Shown: one piece after another, positions 1-8,464 of the stretch
How positions within the stretch are numbered: position 1 is the stretch's first letter
How the letters are laid out: each line of letters begins with the position of its first letter
DNA from: Azospirillum sp. B21
Lineage (GTDB): Bacteria; Pseudomonadota; Alphaproteobacteria; Azospirillales; Azospirillaceae
Assembly: GCF_008364825.1 (NCBI RefSeq)
Contig: NZ_VTTO01000001.1
Coordinates: 440,837 to 504,836, forward strand
Direction: 5' to 3'
DNA: 64,000 bases
Program-made: the position numbers and the translations under genes
Notes under the pieces: model-generated
Seen by the model: the letters and a program-made list of their open reading frames with translations, nothing else
What the model was told of the DNA's origin: nothing
Database searches by the model: none

Positions 1-38
1 GCGCGGCGAGGATTCTCGGGAAAAGCACGCAGTGCATC

Positions 39-80
39 CCCCTCACCCCGACCCTCTCCCCGGGGGGGAGAGGGAGAGTC
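39..80. repeat. GC-rich intergenic hairpin downstream of coq9
   Basis: Arms CCCTCTCCCC (52-61) and GGGGAGAGGG (65-74) pair around a 3-base loop. The hairpin lies just past the coq9 stop and resembles half of the larger CCCCCACC/GGTGGGGG elements found elsewhere in the window. It could help end coq9 transcripts but has no T-run. Confidence 0.5.
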
Positions 81-90
81 ACGCATCCCC

Positions 91-786
91 TCAGATATTC
101 TCCGCCATATGTACCGTCGCGTTGCTGGCCTGGGCGCTGGTGGTGCGCTGGCGCATCTGGCGGGCGAAGCGCAGGGGGTTGGGGAAGAAGTTCAGCATCG
201 AGCCGATCTTGCCGACCGACGAGGTCGCCTTGCCCACCGCCATCACGTCGGCCAGCCGGCGGTCGATGAAGGCGCGGGTCTCCACATGCCCTTCCGACTG
301 GTCGTCCAGCCAGTAGAAGGTGGAGGAACTGACCACCGCCGACAGCAGCGCCCGCTTGGTATAGTGGTTGTAGTCGGTGGAGGTGTCGCCGGCGGCGAAC
401 CACATGGCGTCCACCGTGCGGTAGAGCAGCCGCAAGCCGAGCGCCACATTCTGCGGCATGGCCAGATATGACAGCTGCCGGCGCTTGGCCTCGCGGTAGG
501 GCTCCAGCACCTCGAAATAGGTGCGGACGGCGAGGGAGATGCGTTCGCGCACCTTCATCTCGGCGAGCGGCTGGGCCTCCAGCCGGTCGAGCATCTGGCG
601 GTCGGTCCAGTCGGCGAAATGCTCCACCGCGTCGGTCACGCCGCCGGGGAAGGCCCGCAGCAGCGCGGACGGTTCGTGGCCGGCCATCTGGGTGCCGTCG
701 CGCAGGGCCTGCAGGCTCCAGCCGTCGAACACCACATTGGGCAGGCTCGCCACCAGGATATCGTCGCGAAGCTTGTCGATGCTCAT
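91..786 (-). CDS. COQ9 family protein, ubiquinone biosynthesis
   Basis: A 231-residue protein of the COQ9 family. COQ9 is a TetR-like lipid-binding protein that presents ubiquinone intermediates to the hydroxylase Coq7 at the inner membrane (family knowledge). The central part, with the segments YFEVLEPYREAKRRQLSYLA and ALGLRLLYRTVDAMWFAAGD, fits the COQ9 domain, and the amphipathic C-terminal part (FFPNPLRFARQM) fits the membrane-binding helix. An in-frame TTG lies two codons upstream, but the ATG at 786 is preceded by AGGGAGAG at good spacing. It is 24 bases downstream of def on the same strand, so the two may be co-transcribed. Family assignment is firm; the exact quinone step is inferred. 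Confidence 0.85.
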   Translation of the reverse strand: MSIDKLRDDILVASLPNVVFDGWSLQALRDGTQMAGHEPSALLRAFPGGVTDAVEHFADWTDRQMLDRLEAQPLAEMKVRERISLAVRTYFEVLEPYREAKRRQLSYLAMPQNVALGLRLLYRTVDAMWFAAGDTSTDYNHYTKRALLSAVVSSSTFYWLDDQSEGHVETRAFIDRRLADVMAVGKATSSVGKIGSMLNFFPNPLRFARQMRQRTTSAQASNATVHMAENI

Positions 787-810
787 GGCCAACTCTCCCT
801 GCGCCCGCCC

Positions 811-1362
811 TCAGGTCCGGGACGGCGCGTCCGTGGCCGCGACGAGCGCGGCGTTGATATGATGCATCTCCTCGGTGCAGACGAGGAGCCGCAGATCGTC
901 CATACGATCAAGATAGAGCACGCCATCCAGGTGGTCGACCTCATGCTGGACCACACGGGCATGGAACCCAGACGCCTCGCGTTCGATGCGGGCGCCGTCC
1001 AGGCCGTAACCGCGATAGCGGATGCGCCCGTAGCGCGGCACCAGACCGCGCAGACCCGGTATCGACAGACAACCCTCCCAGCCTAGGATCTTCTCGTCGG
1101 ACAGCGGCTCGATCACCGGGTTGACTAGGACGGTGTTCGCCACCTCCTCCCCCTCACCTCGGTCGGCGGGGACTCGGAAGACGATGATCCGGCGCGACTC
1201 CGATATCTGCGGCGCGGCCAATCCGACTCCGGGGGCATCCAGCATGGTGGCGATCATATCGGCCGCCAGCCGGGCGACGGCAGGATCGGTCGGGTCGGCG
1301 ATGGGCTCCGCGATCTTACGGAGCACGGGATTGCCCATTCGGGCGATTGGAAGCACTGGCAT
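811..1362 (-). CDS. def: peptide deformylase
   Basis: A 183-residue peptide deformylase that removes the formyl group from the N-terminal methionine of new proteins. All three family motifs are present: GVGLAAPQ (about residues 45-52), EGCLS with the metal-ligand Cys at about 98, and HEVDH at about 140-144 supplying two His ligands and the catalytic Glu. The frame stays open upstream to 1491, but the start at 1362 gives the usual N-terminus ([16 protein letters not shown]), so the longer form is unlikely. No clear ribosome-binding site is seen. It is divergent from rpsU, and coq9 follows 24 bases after its stop. EGCLS rather than EGCIS is a minor variation; activity is expected. Confidence 0.93.
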   Translation of the reverse strand: MPVLPIARMGNPVLRKIAEPIADPTDPAVARLAADMIATMLDAPGVGLAAPQISESRRIIVFRVPADRGEGEEVANTVLVNPVIEPLSDEKILGWEGCLSIPGLRGLVPRYGRIRYRGYGLDGARIEREASGFHARVVQHEVDHLDGVLYLDRMDDLRLLVCTEEMHHINAALVAATDAPSRT

Positions 1363-1450
1363 GCCGCTATATCTGGAGTGTGGATGGGGCTGGAGCAACC
1401 GTTTCCTGTGGGTTCCTGCCCGGCTCATGCTTGCGGACAGAAGACACCCC

Positions 1451-1479
1451 TTCACAAAGGCGATGGGGCGTGCTACACA
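1451..1479 (+). promoter_or_regulatory. candidate sigma-70 promoter for rpsU
   Basis: TTCACA (1451-1456) and TACACA (1474-1479) are separated by 17 bases in the def/rpsU divergent gap, about 90 bases before the rpsU start. The -35 matches 5 of 6 positions and the -10 only 3 of 6, so this is a weak sequence-only call. Confidence 0.3.
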
Positions 1480-1566
1480 CTGCGCCCACACAAGGGGTGC
1501 GCCCGCCGCGCATGCCTATTTGTTGCCTTTGCGCAACATGCTTCACTTGGAAGGGTGACGGTTAAC

Positions 1567-1770
1567 GTGCAAGTTCTGGTCCGAGATAACAACGTCGATC
1601 AGGCCCTCCGCGCGCTCAAGAAGAAGATGCAGCGCGAGGGCATTTTCCGTGAAATGAAGCTGCGCCGTAACTACGAGAAGCCCTCGGAGAAGCGCGCGCG
1701 TGAGAAGGCTGAAGCGGTGCGTCGCACCCGCAAGCTGCTCCGCAAGCGGATGGAACGCGAGGGCTACTAA
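1567..1770 (+). CDS. rpsU: 30S ribosomal protein S21
   Basis: A 67-residue, very basic protein matching bacterial S21 over its whole length ([20 protein letters not shown] and the Arg/Lys-rich C-terminus). S21 sits on the 30S platform near the anti-Shine-Dalgarno region and helps initiation. GTG at 1567 is chosen because it gives the conserved start and has GGAAGGG about 11 bases upstream; the in-frame GTG at 1555 overlaps that purine run. It stands alone between the divergent def gene and panB, with a hairpin after its stop. Confidence 0.95.
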   Translation: MQVLVRDNNVDQALRALKKKMQREGIFREMKLRRNYEKPSEKRAREKAEAVRRTRKLLRKRMEREGY

Positions 1771-1796
1771 TCGTCGGTCGCTCTTAGCGACTGCGA

Positions 1797-1819
1797 TGGG
1801 CGCGTGTGATGCGCGCCCA
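1797..1819 (+). terminator. hairpin after rpsU
   Basis: Perfect 8-bp arms TGGGCGCG (1797-1804) and CGCGCCCA (1812-1819) with a 7-base loop, 26 bases past the rpsU stop. The following sequence is only moderately T-rich, so termination may be partial. Confidence 0.5.
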
Positions 1820-1975
1820 AGACCCCTTGTGTCTTGCACCCGACCGTCCCGCGATCTTCGCGTGGGCGGTTTTGGTGTATCTGCGCCATTCTGCGTGGCC
1901 CGACTGTGCGCCGGGCAAGCGTATTGAGTGGTCAGCGAGCCATTACGCCGCAGCCAGTACCGGAAAGGCCCGATC

Positions 1976-2809
1976 ATGAGTGCGTCCAACCTCACCGCCC
2001 GTCAGTCGGTCCCGGCGCTGCGCGCCCGCAAGGGGGGCGAGCCCATCGTCTGCCTGACCGCCTACACCGCTCCGGTGGCCCGGCTGCTCGATCCGCATGT
2101 CGACCTGCTGCTGGTCGGCGACTCGCTGGGCATGGTGGTCTATGGGCTGGACAGCACGCTGCCGGTGACGCTGGACATGATGATCGCCCATGGCGCCGCC
2201 GTGGTCCGCGCCTCCGAACGGGCCTGCGTCGTGGTCGACCTGCCCTTCGGCAGCTATCAGGAAAGCAAGGAGGCCGCCTTCCGTGCGTCTGCCCGCGTGA
2301 TGGCGGAAACCGGCGCCCAGGCGGTCAAGTTGGAAGGCGGGCTGGAGATGGCGGAGACGGTGGCCTTCCTGACCGCCCGCGGCATCCCGGTGATGGGCCA
2401 TGTCGGGCTGACGCCGCAGTCGGTCAACACGCTCGGCGGCTACAAGGCGGTCGGCCGCGATGCCGAGGCGGCGGAGCGGATCGCCGCCGACGCCCGCGCG
2501 ATCGCCGAGGCCGGCGCCTTCACCCTGGTGATCGAAGGCACGATGGAGCAACTCGCCCGCCGCATCACCGAAGAGGTGGCGATCCCCACCATCGGCATCG
2601 GCGGCTCGCCGGCCTGCGACGGGCAGGTGCTCGTCACCGACGACATGCTCGGCCTGTTCGGCGCCTTCCAGCCGAAATTCGTCAAGCGCTACGCCAATCT
2701 GGGCGAGTCGGTGAGCGAAGCCGCCGCGGCCTATGCCGCCGAGGTGCGCAGCCGAACCTTCCCGGGGCCGGAGCATTGCTTCGGCGTGAAGAAGGCGGCA
2801 GCGGTTTAA
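1976..2809 (+). CDS. panB: 3-methyl-2-oxobutanoate hydroxymethyltransferase
   Basis: A 277-residue ketopantoate hydroxymethyltransferase, the first committed step of pantothenate (hence CoA) synthesis. It transfers a one-carbon unit from 5,10-methylene-THF to 2-oxoisovalerate in the cytoplasm. The sequence shows the PanB TIM-barrel signatures: [29 protein letters not shown] with the Mg-binding Asp, [16 protein letters not shown] and the late [18 protein letters not shown]. The ATG at 1976 has GGAAAGG seven bases upstream; an upstream in-frame start at 1928 has no comparable signal. No panC is adjacent, so pantothenate genes are not clustered here. Confidence 0.95.
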   Translation: MSASNLTARQSVPALRARKGGEPIVCLTAYTAPVARLLDPHVDLLLVGDSLGMVVYGLDSTLPVTLDMMIAHGAAVVRASERACVVVDLPFGSYQESKEAAFRASARVMAETGAQAVKLEGGLEMAETVAFLTARGIPVMGHVGLTPQSVNTLGGYKAVGRDAEAAERIAADARAIAEAGAFTLVIEGTMEQLARRITEEVAIPTIGIGGSPACDGQVLVTDDMLGLFGAFQPKFVKRYANLGESVSEAAAAYAAEVRSRTFPGPEHCFGVKKAAAV

Positions 2810-2864
2810 CGCCCTCTACTTCGTTCTTCCTCCGTTCCAGGCGATCCGGTAAAGTCCGGCCGCC

Positions 2865-5366
2865 ATGGATGCACCCTCCCCTGCCCTGATCCCGCCCAAC
2901 GTCGCAGCTTGGTTCCGGTCGCGCGGCTGGGCGCCGCACCCGCATCAGGTCGCCATGGTCGAGGCGGCGGAGCGGGGGGAGAGCGCGCTGCTGATTGCGC
3001 CCACCGGCGGCGGCAAGACGCTGGCCGGCTTCCTGCCCTCGCTGATCGAACTGGCGGAACGGCCGCGCGACGGCCTGCACACCCTCTACATCTCACCGCT
3101 GAAGGCGCTGACGGTCGATATCCAGCGCAATCTGGAACAGCCCATCGCCGAGATGCGGCTGCCGATCCGGGCGGAAACCCGCACCGGCGACACGCCGGAG
3201 GCCAAGCGCAGGCGCCAGCGCACCCATCCGCCGCACATGCTGATGACGACGCCGGAAAGCCTGGCGCTGCTGCTGTCCTACACCGACGCCGACCGGCTGT
3301 TCCGCAACCTCCGCTGCGTCATCATCGACGAGTTGCATGCGCTGGCCGGCACCAAGCGCGGCGACCTGCTGGCCCTCGGGCTCGCCCGCCTGTCGCGCCT
3401 CGCCCCCGCCGCCCGGCGCGTCGGGCTGTCGGCCACGGTGGCGGAGCCGGAGCGGCTGCTCGCCTGGCTGTCGCGCCGCGGCCGGCATGACGGAAGCGAC
3501 TCCGACGACGTGCGCCTCGTGCTGGGCCGCTCCGGCGCGCAGGCGGAGGTCGAGATCCTGACCTCGCAGGAGCGGGTGCCCTGGGCCGGTCACATGGCGA
3601 TGCACGCCATGAAGGAAATCTACGAGCGCGTCCGCCGCCAGCGCACCACCCTGCTGTTCGTCAACACCCGCGCCCAGGCGGAGCTGGTGTTCCAGGCCTT
3701 GTGGCGGGTCAATGACGACAATCTACCGATCGCGCTCCACCACGGCTCGCTGGCGGTGGAGCAGCGCCGCAAGGTCGAAGGCGCCATGGCGCGCGGGGAG
3801 CTGCGCGCGGTGGTCGCCACCTCCTCGCTCGATCTCGGCATCGACTGGGCGGCGGTCGATCTCGTGGTGCAGATCGGCGCGCCCAAGGGGTCGAGCCGGC
3901 TGGTCCAGCGCATCGGCCGCGCCAACCACCGGCTGGACGAGCCCAGCCGCGCCCTGCTGGTCCCCGCCAACCGGTTCGAAGTGCTGGAATGCCGCGCCGC
4001 GCTGGAGGCGGTTCACGACCACACGCTGGACGGCGAGGCGCCGCATCCGGGTGGGCTGGATGTGCTGGCCCAACATCTGCTCGGCATGGCCTGCGCCGCC
4101 CCCTTCCTGGCGGACGAGCTGTATGAGGAGGTGGTCTCCGCCGCCCCCTATGCCGCGATGACCCGCGACGAGTTCGACGACGTGCTGGATTTCGTCGCCA
4201 CCGGCGGCTACGCGCTCGGCGCCTATGAACGGTTCCAGCGATTGAGGCTGCGCGAGGACGGGCGGATGTCGGTCTCCGGTCCGGCGGTGGCGCGGCAGTA
4301 CCGCATGAATGTCGGCACCATCACCCAGGAAGCGTTGCTGCGCGTCCGCATGAACCGCGGCCCGGTGCTGGGCGAGGTGGAGGAGTATTTCATCCAGGGC
4401 CTGACCCCCGGTGACACCTTCCTGTTCGCCGGCCAGCTGCTGAAGTTCCTCGGCGTGCGCGAGATGGAGGCGCAGGTCGCCAAGGGCGGCACCGGCGACC
4501 CGAAGGTGCCCGCCTATGCCGGCGGGCGGTTGCCGCTGACCACCCATCTGGCCGAGCGCGTGCGCGCCATGCTGGCCGATCCGCGCCGGTGGGACGGGCT
4601 GCCGGAGGATGTGCAGGAATGGCTGCGGCTTCAGCGCTACCGCTCGGTCCTGCCCAACCGCGACGGGCTGCTGGTGGAGACCTTCCCCAAGGCCGGCAAG
4701 CGCTTCCTCGTCGCCTATGCCTTCGAGGGGCGGAACGCGCACCAGACCTTAGGCATGCTGCTGACCCGCCGGATGGAGCGCTTCGGCCTGGGGCCGCTGG
4801 GCTTCGTCGCCACCGACTATGTGCTGGCGGTGTGGTCCTTGCGCTCGCCCACGGACATGGACGCGCTGTTCGACCAGGACATGCTGGGCGACGATCTGGA
4901 AGCCTGGATGGACGAATCGTCGATGCTGCGGCGGACCTTCCGCAACGTGGCGCTGATCGCCGGGGTGATCGACCGCCGTCATCCGGGGCAGGAGAAGACC
5001 GGTCGGCAGGTCACCTTCTCCTCCGACCTGATCTATGACGTGCTGCGCAAGCACGACCCCGGCCATGTGCTGCTGCGGGCGACGCGGGCCGATGCGGCCG
5101 GCGGGCTGACCGACATCCGCCGCCTGTCCGATTTCCTGGCGCGGGTGCGCGGGCGCATCACCCACAAGGACCTCGACCGCATCTCCCCGCTGGCGGTGCC
5201 GGTGATCCTGGAGATCGGGCGCGAGCGGGTGGACGGCAGCGCCACCGACGAACTGCTCGCCGCCGCCGAAGCCGAATTGCTCGCCGAGGCGATGCCGGAA
5301 CTGGCTGCGCCTCGGCCTGCGAAATCGGACACGGGGCGCCCGCAGCAGGGACGGTTGTCGTTGTGA
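2865..5366 (+). CDS. Lhr-like, ligase-associated DEXH-box DNA helicase
   Basis: An 833-residue superfamily 2 helicase of the Lhr-Core type. Motif I APTGGGKT is at 45-52, the DEXH box appears as DELH at 155-158, SAT is at about 189-191, and motif VI appears as LVQRIGRANHR. A winged-helix and Lhr-specific domain follows (HPGGLDVLAQHLLGM onwards). In the group called ligase-associated, such helicases are encoded with the phosphoesterase PdeM, an exonuclease and an ATP-dependent DNA ligase. Here pdeM lies 0.5 kb downstream with a divergent ferredoxin gene between, and no ligase or exonuclease is in view. A DNA-repair role is inferred from family and from pdeM; the substrate is not determined by the sequence. 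Confidence 0.88.
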   Translation: MDAPSPALIPPNVAAWFRSRGWAPHPHQVAMVEAAERGESALLIAPTGGGKTLAGFLPSLIELAERPRDGLHTLYISPLKALTVDIQRNLEQPIAEMRLPIRAETRTGDTPEAKRRRQRTHPPHMLMTTPESLALLLSYTDADRLFRNLRCVIIDELHALAGTKRGDLLALGLARLSRLAPAARRVGLSATVAEPERLLAWLSRRGRHDGSDSDDVRLVLGRSGAQAEVEILTSQERVPWAGHMAMHAMKEIYERVRRQRTTLLFVNTRAQAELVFQALWRVNDDNLPIALHHGSLAVEQRRKVEGAMARGELRAVVATSSLDLGIDWAAVDLVVQIGAPKGSSRLVQRIGRANHRLDEPSRALLVPANRFEVLECRAALEAVHDHTLDGEAPHPGGLDVLAQHLLGMACAAPFLADELYEEVVSAAPYAAMTRDEFDDVLDFVATGGYALGAYERFQRLRLREDGRMSVSGPAVARQYRMNVGTITQEALLRVRMNRGPVLGEVEEYFIQGLTPGDTFLFAGQLLKFLGVREMEAQVAKGGTGDPKVPAYAGGRLPLTTHLAERVRAMLADPRRWDGLPEDVQEWLRLQRYRSVLPNRDGLLVETFPKAGKRFLVAYAFEGRNAHQTLGMLLTRRMERFGLGPLGFVATDYVLAVWSLRSPTDMDALFDQDMLGDDLEAWMDESSMLRRTFRNVALIAGVIDRRHPGQEKTGRQVTFSSDLIYDVLRKHDPGHVLLRATRADAAGGLTDIRRLSDFLARVRGRITHKDLDRISPLAVPVILEIGRERVDGSATDELLAAAEAELLAEAMPELAAPRPAKSDTGRPQQGRLSL

Positions 5367-5389
5367 CACCGCCCCATGCCGCTCGCAGG

Positions 5390-5773
5390 TTACTTGCGCA
5401 GTTCCGGTTCCACTCCCGGCTCGCCGCTGAACTCGACAAGAATGGTCTCGTCACGGACGATGAACTGGCAGGCCAAACGGTAGGGCGGCGGGCGGTGGGC
5501 GTTCTCGGCCGCCTCCAACAGGTCCCTGTTCAGCTTGCCGTTGACGGACAGGGTGACTTTCTCCTTTTCGGTCAGATCGATGGCCATCGGAGTCTTTCCG
5601 TCCAGATAGGTCACCTTGACGAGGCAGGATCCGCACTCCCCGTCCTGGCACTGGAACGGGATCGGGATGTCGTGCTTCTTCGCCAGCGCCAGCAGAGTGC
5701 CGGTATCGCCGGCGACCGCGTAGACGGTCATGTCCTTGGGCATGTTCAGGCCGGTGAAGGTCACTGTGGCCAT
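5390..5773 (-). CDS. 2Fe-2S ferredoxin of the FeSII (Shethna protein II) family
   Basis: A 127-residue plant-type [2Fe-2S] protein. Cluster cysteines are visible at about 42, 47 and 50 (CQDGECGSC) and at 102 (RLACQ). The flanks (PIPFQCQD, CLVKVTYLDG, PPPYRLACQ, LVEFSGEPG) closely resemble, from memory, the FeSII protein of Azotobacter vinelandii. FeSII binds nitrogenase and protects it during oxygen stress. The ATG at 5773 has GGAGGA at good spacing; longer starts lack this. It lies convergent to the helicase gene and divergent from pdeM. A candidate sigma-54 promoter and an upstream TGT-N10-ACA site lie upstream, which supports nitrogen-fixation control. A general electron-carrier role remains possible if the host does not fix nitrogen. 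Confidence 0.82.
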   Translation of the reverse strand: MATVTFTGLNMPKDMTVYAVAGDTGTLLALAKKHDIPIPFQCQDGECGSCLVKVTYLDGKTPMAIDLTEKEKVTLSVNGKLNRDLLEAAENAHRPPPYRLACQFIVRDETILVEFSGEPGVEPELRK

Positions 5774-5832
5774 GGGTATCCTCCGGGTATGGTTGTCATC
5801 CGCCATGCCTCCACGACGGCGGCCCGTCCGGC

Positions 5833-5848
5833 TGCAAACATCATGCCC
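5833..5848 (-). promoter_or_regulatory. candidate sigma-54 promoter for the FeSII gene
   Basis: Reading leftwards, GGGCAT-N5-TTGCA places the invariant GG (5847-5846) and GC (5835-5834) exactly ten bases apart, as sigma-54 requires. The -24 element matches 4 of 6 positions (consensus TGGCAC) and the -12 element matches TTGCW. The predicted transcript would start near 5822, about 50 bases before the start codon. Confidence 0.45.
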
Positions 5849-5879
5849 ATAGAAATTTCATGGATATTGGCCATTTTCG

Positions 5880-6635
5880 ATGATCGCCGGTAAACGAATG
5901 TTGTCACCTTCCTCCCAAGCTCAGGGCTCTGCCTGTCAGGGCGACGACAGCCGCGCCGCCCTGACCCTCCGCGGCGCCGATCTGCTGGCCGACGCGTCGG
6001 GGGCTCTGCTGTGGCCTGCCGAGAGCATTCTCGCCGTCGCCGACCTCCATCTGGAAAAAGGGTCCGCCTTCGCCGCGCGCGGCCGGATGCTGCCTCCATA
6101 CGACACGCGGGCGACGCTCGACCGGCTGGCCGAGTTGATCGCGCGAGAGCGGCCGGTGCGCGTGCTGTGCCTGGGCGACAGTTTCCACGACCGCCGCGCG
6201 GCGGAGCGGATGGACCCGGCCGACGTGGAGCGGCTGCGCGGCCTGACAGCCGCCGTCGCCGATTGGGTGTGGATCACCGGCAACCACGACCCCGAACCGC
6301 CGCAGGGTCTCGGCGGCCGGGTGGCGGCGGAACTGTCACTCGGCCCGCTCACCTTCCGGCACGAGGCGCAGCCGGGCGCGGTGGGGGAACTGTCGGGCCA
6401 CCTGCACCCCGCTGCCGCGCTGGCGCTGGCCGGGCGGCGGGTGCGCGAGCGCTGCTTCGCCCATGACGGCGCCAAGCTGATCCTGCCGGCGTTCGGCAGC
6501 TTCACCGGCGGGCTGAACGTGCTGGATCCCGCCTTCGACGGGCTGCTGGCGCGGCAATTCGAGGTGCTGATGACGGTGCGCGGCCGGGTCTACCGCTTCC
6601 CCTGCGCCCGTTTGTCGCCGGACCGCGCGCGCTGA
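5880..6635 (+). CDS. pdeM: ligase-associated DNA damage response endonuclease PdeM
   Basis: A 251-residue calcineurin-like metallophosphoesterase. The metal-binding motifs appear in order: DLHLEK (55-60), GDSFHD (99-104), GNHD (134-137) and GHLHP (173-177). The short type with this motif spacing is the PdeM family, which is genetically tied to Lhr-type helicase, exonuclease and ATP-dependent ligase in a proposed repair pathway. ATG 5880 is taken as the start; ATG 5898 is a close alternative, and neither has a good ribosome-binding site. The first 25 residues are poorly conserved in character. It follows the Lhr-like gene, separated by the divergent ferredoxin gene. Confidence 0.88.
   Translation: MIAGKRMLSPSSQAQGSACQGDDSRAALTLRGADLLADASGALLWPAESILAVADLHLEKGSAFAARGRMLPPYDTRATLDRLAELIARERPVRVLCLGDSFHDRRAAERMDPADVERLRGLTAAVADWVWITGNHDPEPPQGLGGRVAAELSLGPLTFRHEAQPGAVGELSGHLHPAAALALAGRRVRERCFAHDGAKLILPAFGSFTGGLNVLDPAFDGLLARQFEVLMTVRGRVYRFPCARLSPDRAR
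5934..5949. promoter_or_regulatory. candidate NifA upstream activator site
   Basis: TGT (5934-5936), ten bases, ACA (5947-5949) fits the NifA consensus TGT-N10-ACA. It lies 110-130 bases upstream of the predicted FeSII transcript start, the usual range for NifA. It is inside the 5' part of pdeM. The consensus is short, so a chance match is possible. Confidence 0.4.
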
Positions 6636-6702
6636 CCCGCTGGCCGAAGCGTGAGCGCGGCCTATATCGGTTGGTCCGGAGTAGACCAACCGAGCGCCGT
6701 GC

Positions 6703-8184
6703 ATGTCCGCCCCCATCATCGTCTGGTTCCGCAACGACCTCCGTCTGGCCGACAACCCGGCGCTGACGGCGGCCGCCCAGGCCTCCGCCGAGCGCGGCGC
6801 GCCGGTCATCCCGCTCTACATCCTGGAGGAGGAAACCGGCGATCCCCCTTGCGATCCATGGACGCTCGGCGGGGCGCAACGCTGGTGGCTGCACGGCAGC
6901 CTGGAACGGCTCGCCACCTGCTGCGCCCGCCATGGCTCGCCGCTGGTGCTGCGCCGGGGCGAGCCGGGGGCGGTGCTCGACGCGCTGATCGCTGAGACGG
7001 GGGCGGAGTGCGTGCTGTGGAACCGCCGCTACACCCCCGCCCAGACCGCCCGCGATACCGCGATCAAGGAGCGGCTGAAGGCGCGCGGCGTCGATGCCCG
7101 CAGCTTCAACGCCGGCCTGCTGGCCGAACCCTGGACCGTGCGCAACAAGAGCGGCGGTCCCTTCAAGGTCTTCACCCCCTTCTGGCGTCACCTGTCGGCC
7201 ACACTGAACCCGCCGCTGCCCACCCGCGCACCCTCCGCCCTGAAGGCACCGGACAAGGCGCCGGCCAGCGATTCGCTCGACGCTTGGGATCTGCTGCCGG
7301 TCAAACCGGATTGGGCTCCCGGCCTGCGCAAGCGCTGGGTGCCGGGAGAGACGGCGGCGCTGTCCCACCTCGCCGATTTCCTCGATGGGCCGGTCGGGGT
7401 CTATGCGACGGAGCGCGATCGGCCGGACCGCCCCGGCACCTCCGCCCTGTCGCCCCATCTCGCCTTCGGGGAGATCGGGCCGCGGCAGGTCTGGCACGCC
7501 GCCCGCCATGCCGCCGACGCCCGGCCGGAGCTGGCGCCCGGCATCGACGCTTTCCTGCGCGAAATCGGCTGGCGCGAGTTCCAGTATCATCTGCTCCACC
7601 ATGCGCCGGAACTGCCCGACCGCCCGCTTGATCCGCGCTTCGCCGATTTCCCCTGGCGCGAGGATGCCGCCGGATTGCGGGCCTGGCAGCGCGGGCGCAC
7701 CGGCTACCCCATCGTCGATGCCGGCATGCGCCAGCTGTGGGAGACCGGCTGGATGCACAACCGGGTGCGGATGATCGTCGCCTCCTTCCTGGTCAAGGAT
7801 CTGCTGCTGCCCTGGCAGGAAGGGGAGCGCTGGTTCTGGGACACGCTGGTCGATGCCGATCTGGCCCAGAATGCCGGCAACTGGCAATGGGTGGCGGGAT
7901 GCGGCGCCGATGCCGCCCCCTTCTTCCGGGTCTTCAATCCGGTCCTGCAAGGCGAGAAGTTCGATCCGCAAGGCGATTACGTCCGGCGTTACGTCCCCGA
8001 ACTGGACCGGCTGCCGCCGCGCTGGATCCACCAGCCCTGGGCCGCCCCGACCGAGGTGCTGCGGCAGGCGGGCGTCCGGCTGGGCGACGACTACCCGCGG
8101 CCGATCCTCGACCATGGCGCCGCCCGCGACCGTGCGCTGGCCCTCTACAACGAGCGCAAGCGGCGGATCGAGCCGGCGTCCTGA
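6703..8184 (+). CDS. phrB: deoxyribodipyrimidine photolyase (cryptochrome/photolyase family)
   Basis: A 493-residue class I photolyase, which uses FAD and light to split UV-induced cyclobutane pyrimidine dimers. The N-terminal Rossmann antenna domain starts IIVWFRNDLRLADNPAL. The C-terminal FAD domain shows LSPHLAFGEIGPRQVW, FLREIGWREFQYHLL, GYPIVDAGMRQLWETGWMHN and NAGNWQWVAGCGADAAPFFR, including the tryptophans used for photoreduction and substrate binding. Length and motif order are normal. It follows pdeM by 67 bases on the same strand, so a DNA-repair group is plausible. A strong terminator lies 205 bases past its stop. Confidence 0.94.
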   Translation: MSAPIIVWFRNDLRLADNPALTAAAQASAERGAPVIPLYILEEETGDPPCDPWTLGGAQRWWLHGSLERLATCCARHGSPLVLRRGEPGAVLDALIAETGAECVLWNRRYTPAQTARDTAIKERLKARGVDARSFNAGLLAEPWTVRNKSGGPFKVFTPFWRHLSATLNPPLPTRAPSALKAPDKAPASDSLDAWDLLPVKPDWAPGLRKRWVPGETAALSHLADFLDGPVGVYATERDRPDRPGTSALSPHLAFGEIGPRQVWHAARHAADARPELAPGIDAFLREIGWREFQYHLLHHAPELPDRPLDPRFADFPWREDAAGLRAWQRGRTGYPIVDAGMRQLWETGWMHNRVRMIVASFLVKDLLLPWQEGERWFWDTLVDADLAQNAGNWQWVAGCGADAAPFFRVFNPVLQGEKFDPQGDYVRRYVPELDRLPPRWIHQPWAAPTEVLRQAGVRLGDDYPRPILDHGAARDRALALYNERKRRIEPAS

Positions 8185-8389
8185 CCGTCATCTTCACCGA
8201 AGCGTCACCGCCATGCCCGCAAACGGTCACGCCCGGCCGTTATTGTGCCTCCAGCGGCCCGGTGCGGCCGCCCTGTCCCGCCCAGCCTTCCGGGTCAGAA
8301 GCGATAAGGACGCCGGCCGCTCCGCCGCGGTCGATGCATGTCCAGGCTTGCAAAGAGCCCGGCCCCAAAAAGAACAACCGCCACTCGGG

Positions 8390-8419
8390 AAGGCGGCCCC
8401 AGCCGCGGGGCCGCCTTTT
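8390..8419 (+). terminator. strong Rho-independent terminator between phrB and zur
   Basis: Arms AAGGCGGCCCC (8390-8400) and GGGGCCGCCTT (8407-8417) are perfectly complementary around a 6-base loop and run into TTTT. It would end transcripts coming from phrB and insulate the zur operon. The 205-base stretch between phrB and this hairpin has no convincing gene. Confidence 0.85.
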
Positions 8420-8446
8420 CCATGCGCGTTGCGTCGTGGGTCGCAA

Positions 8447-8461
8447 TGTTATAAAGTAACA
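8447..8461. promoter_or_regulatory. Zur box overlapping the zur start region
   Basis: TGTTA (8447-8451), five bases, TAACA (8457-8461) is a perfect inverted repeat in the style of alphaproteobacterial Zur operators (core GTTATA-N-TAAC). It ends three bases before the zur ATG, so bound Zur would block initiation directly. No Shine-Dalgarno sequence is present there, so the message may be leaderless or nearly so. Confidence 0.72.
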
Positions 8462-8464
8462 CAC

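Noticed and set aside
6502..8115. A 537-residue frame antisense to the photolyase
   Set aside because: No recognisable domain; the sense strand is a complete photolyase.
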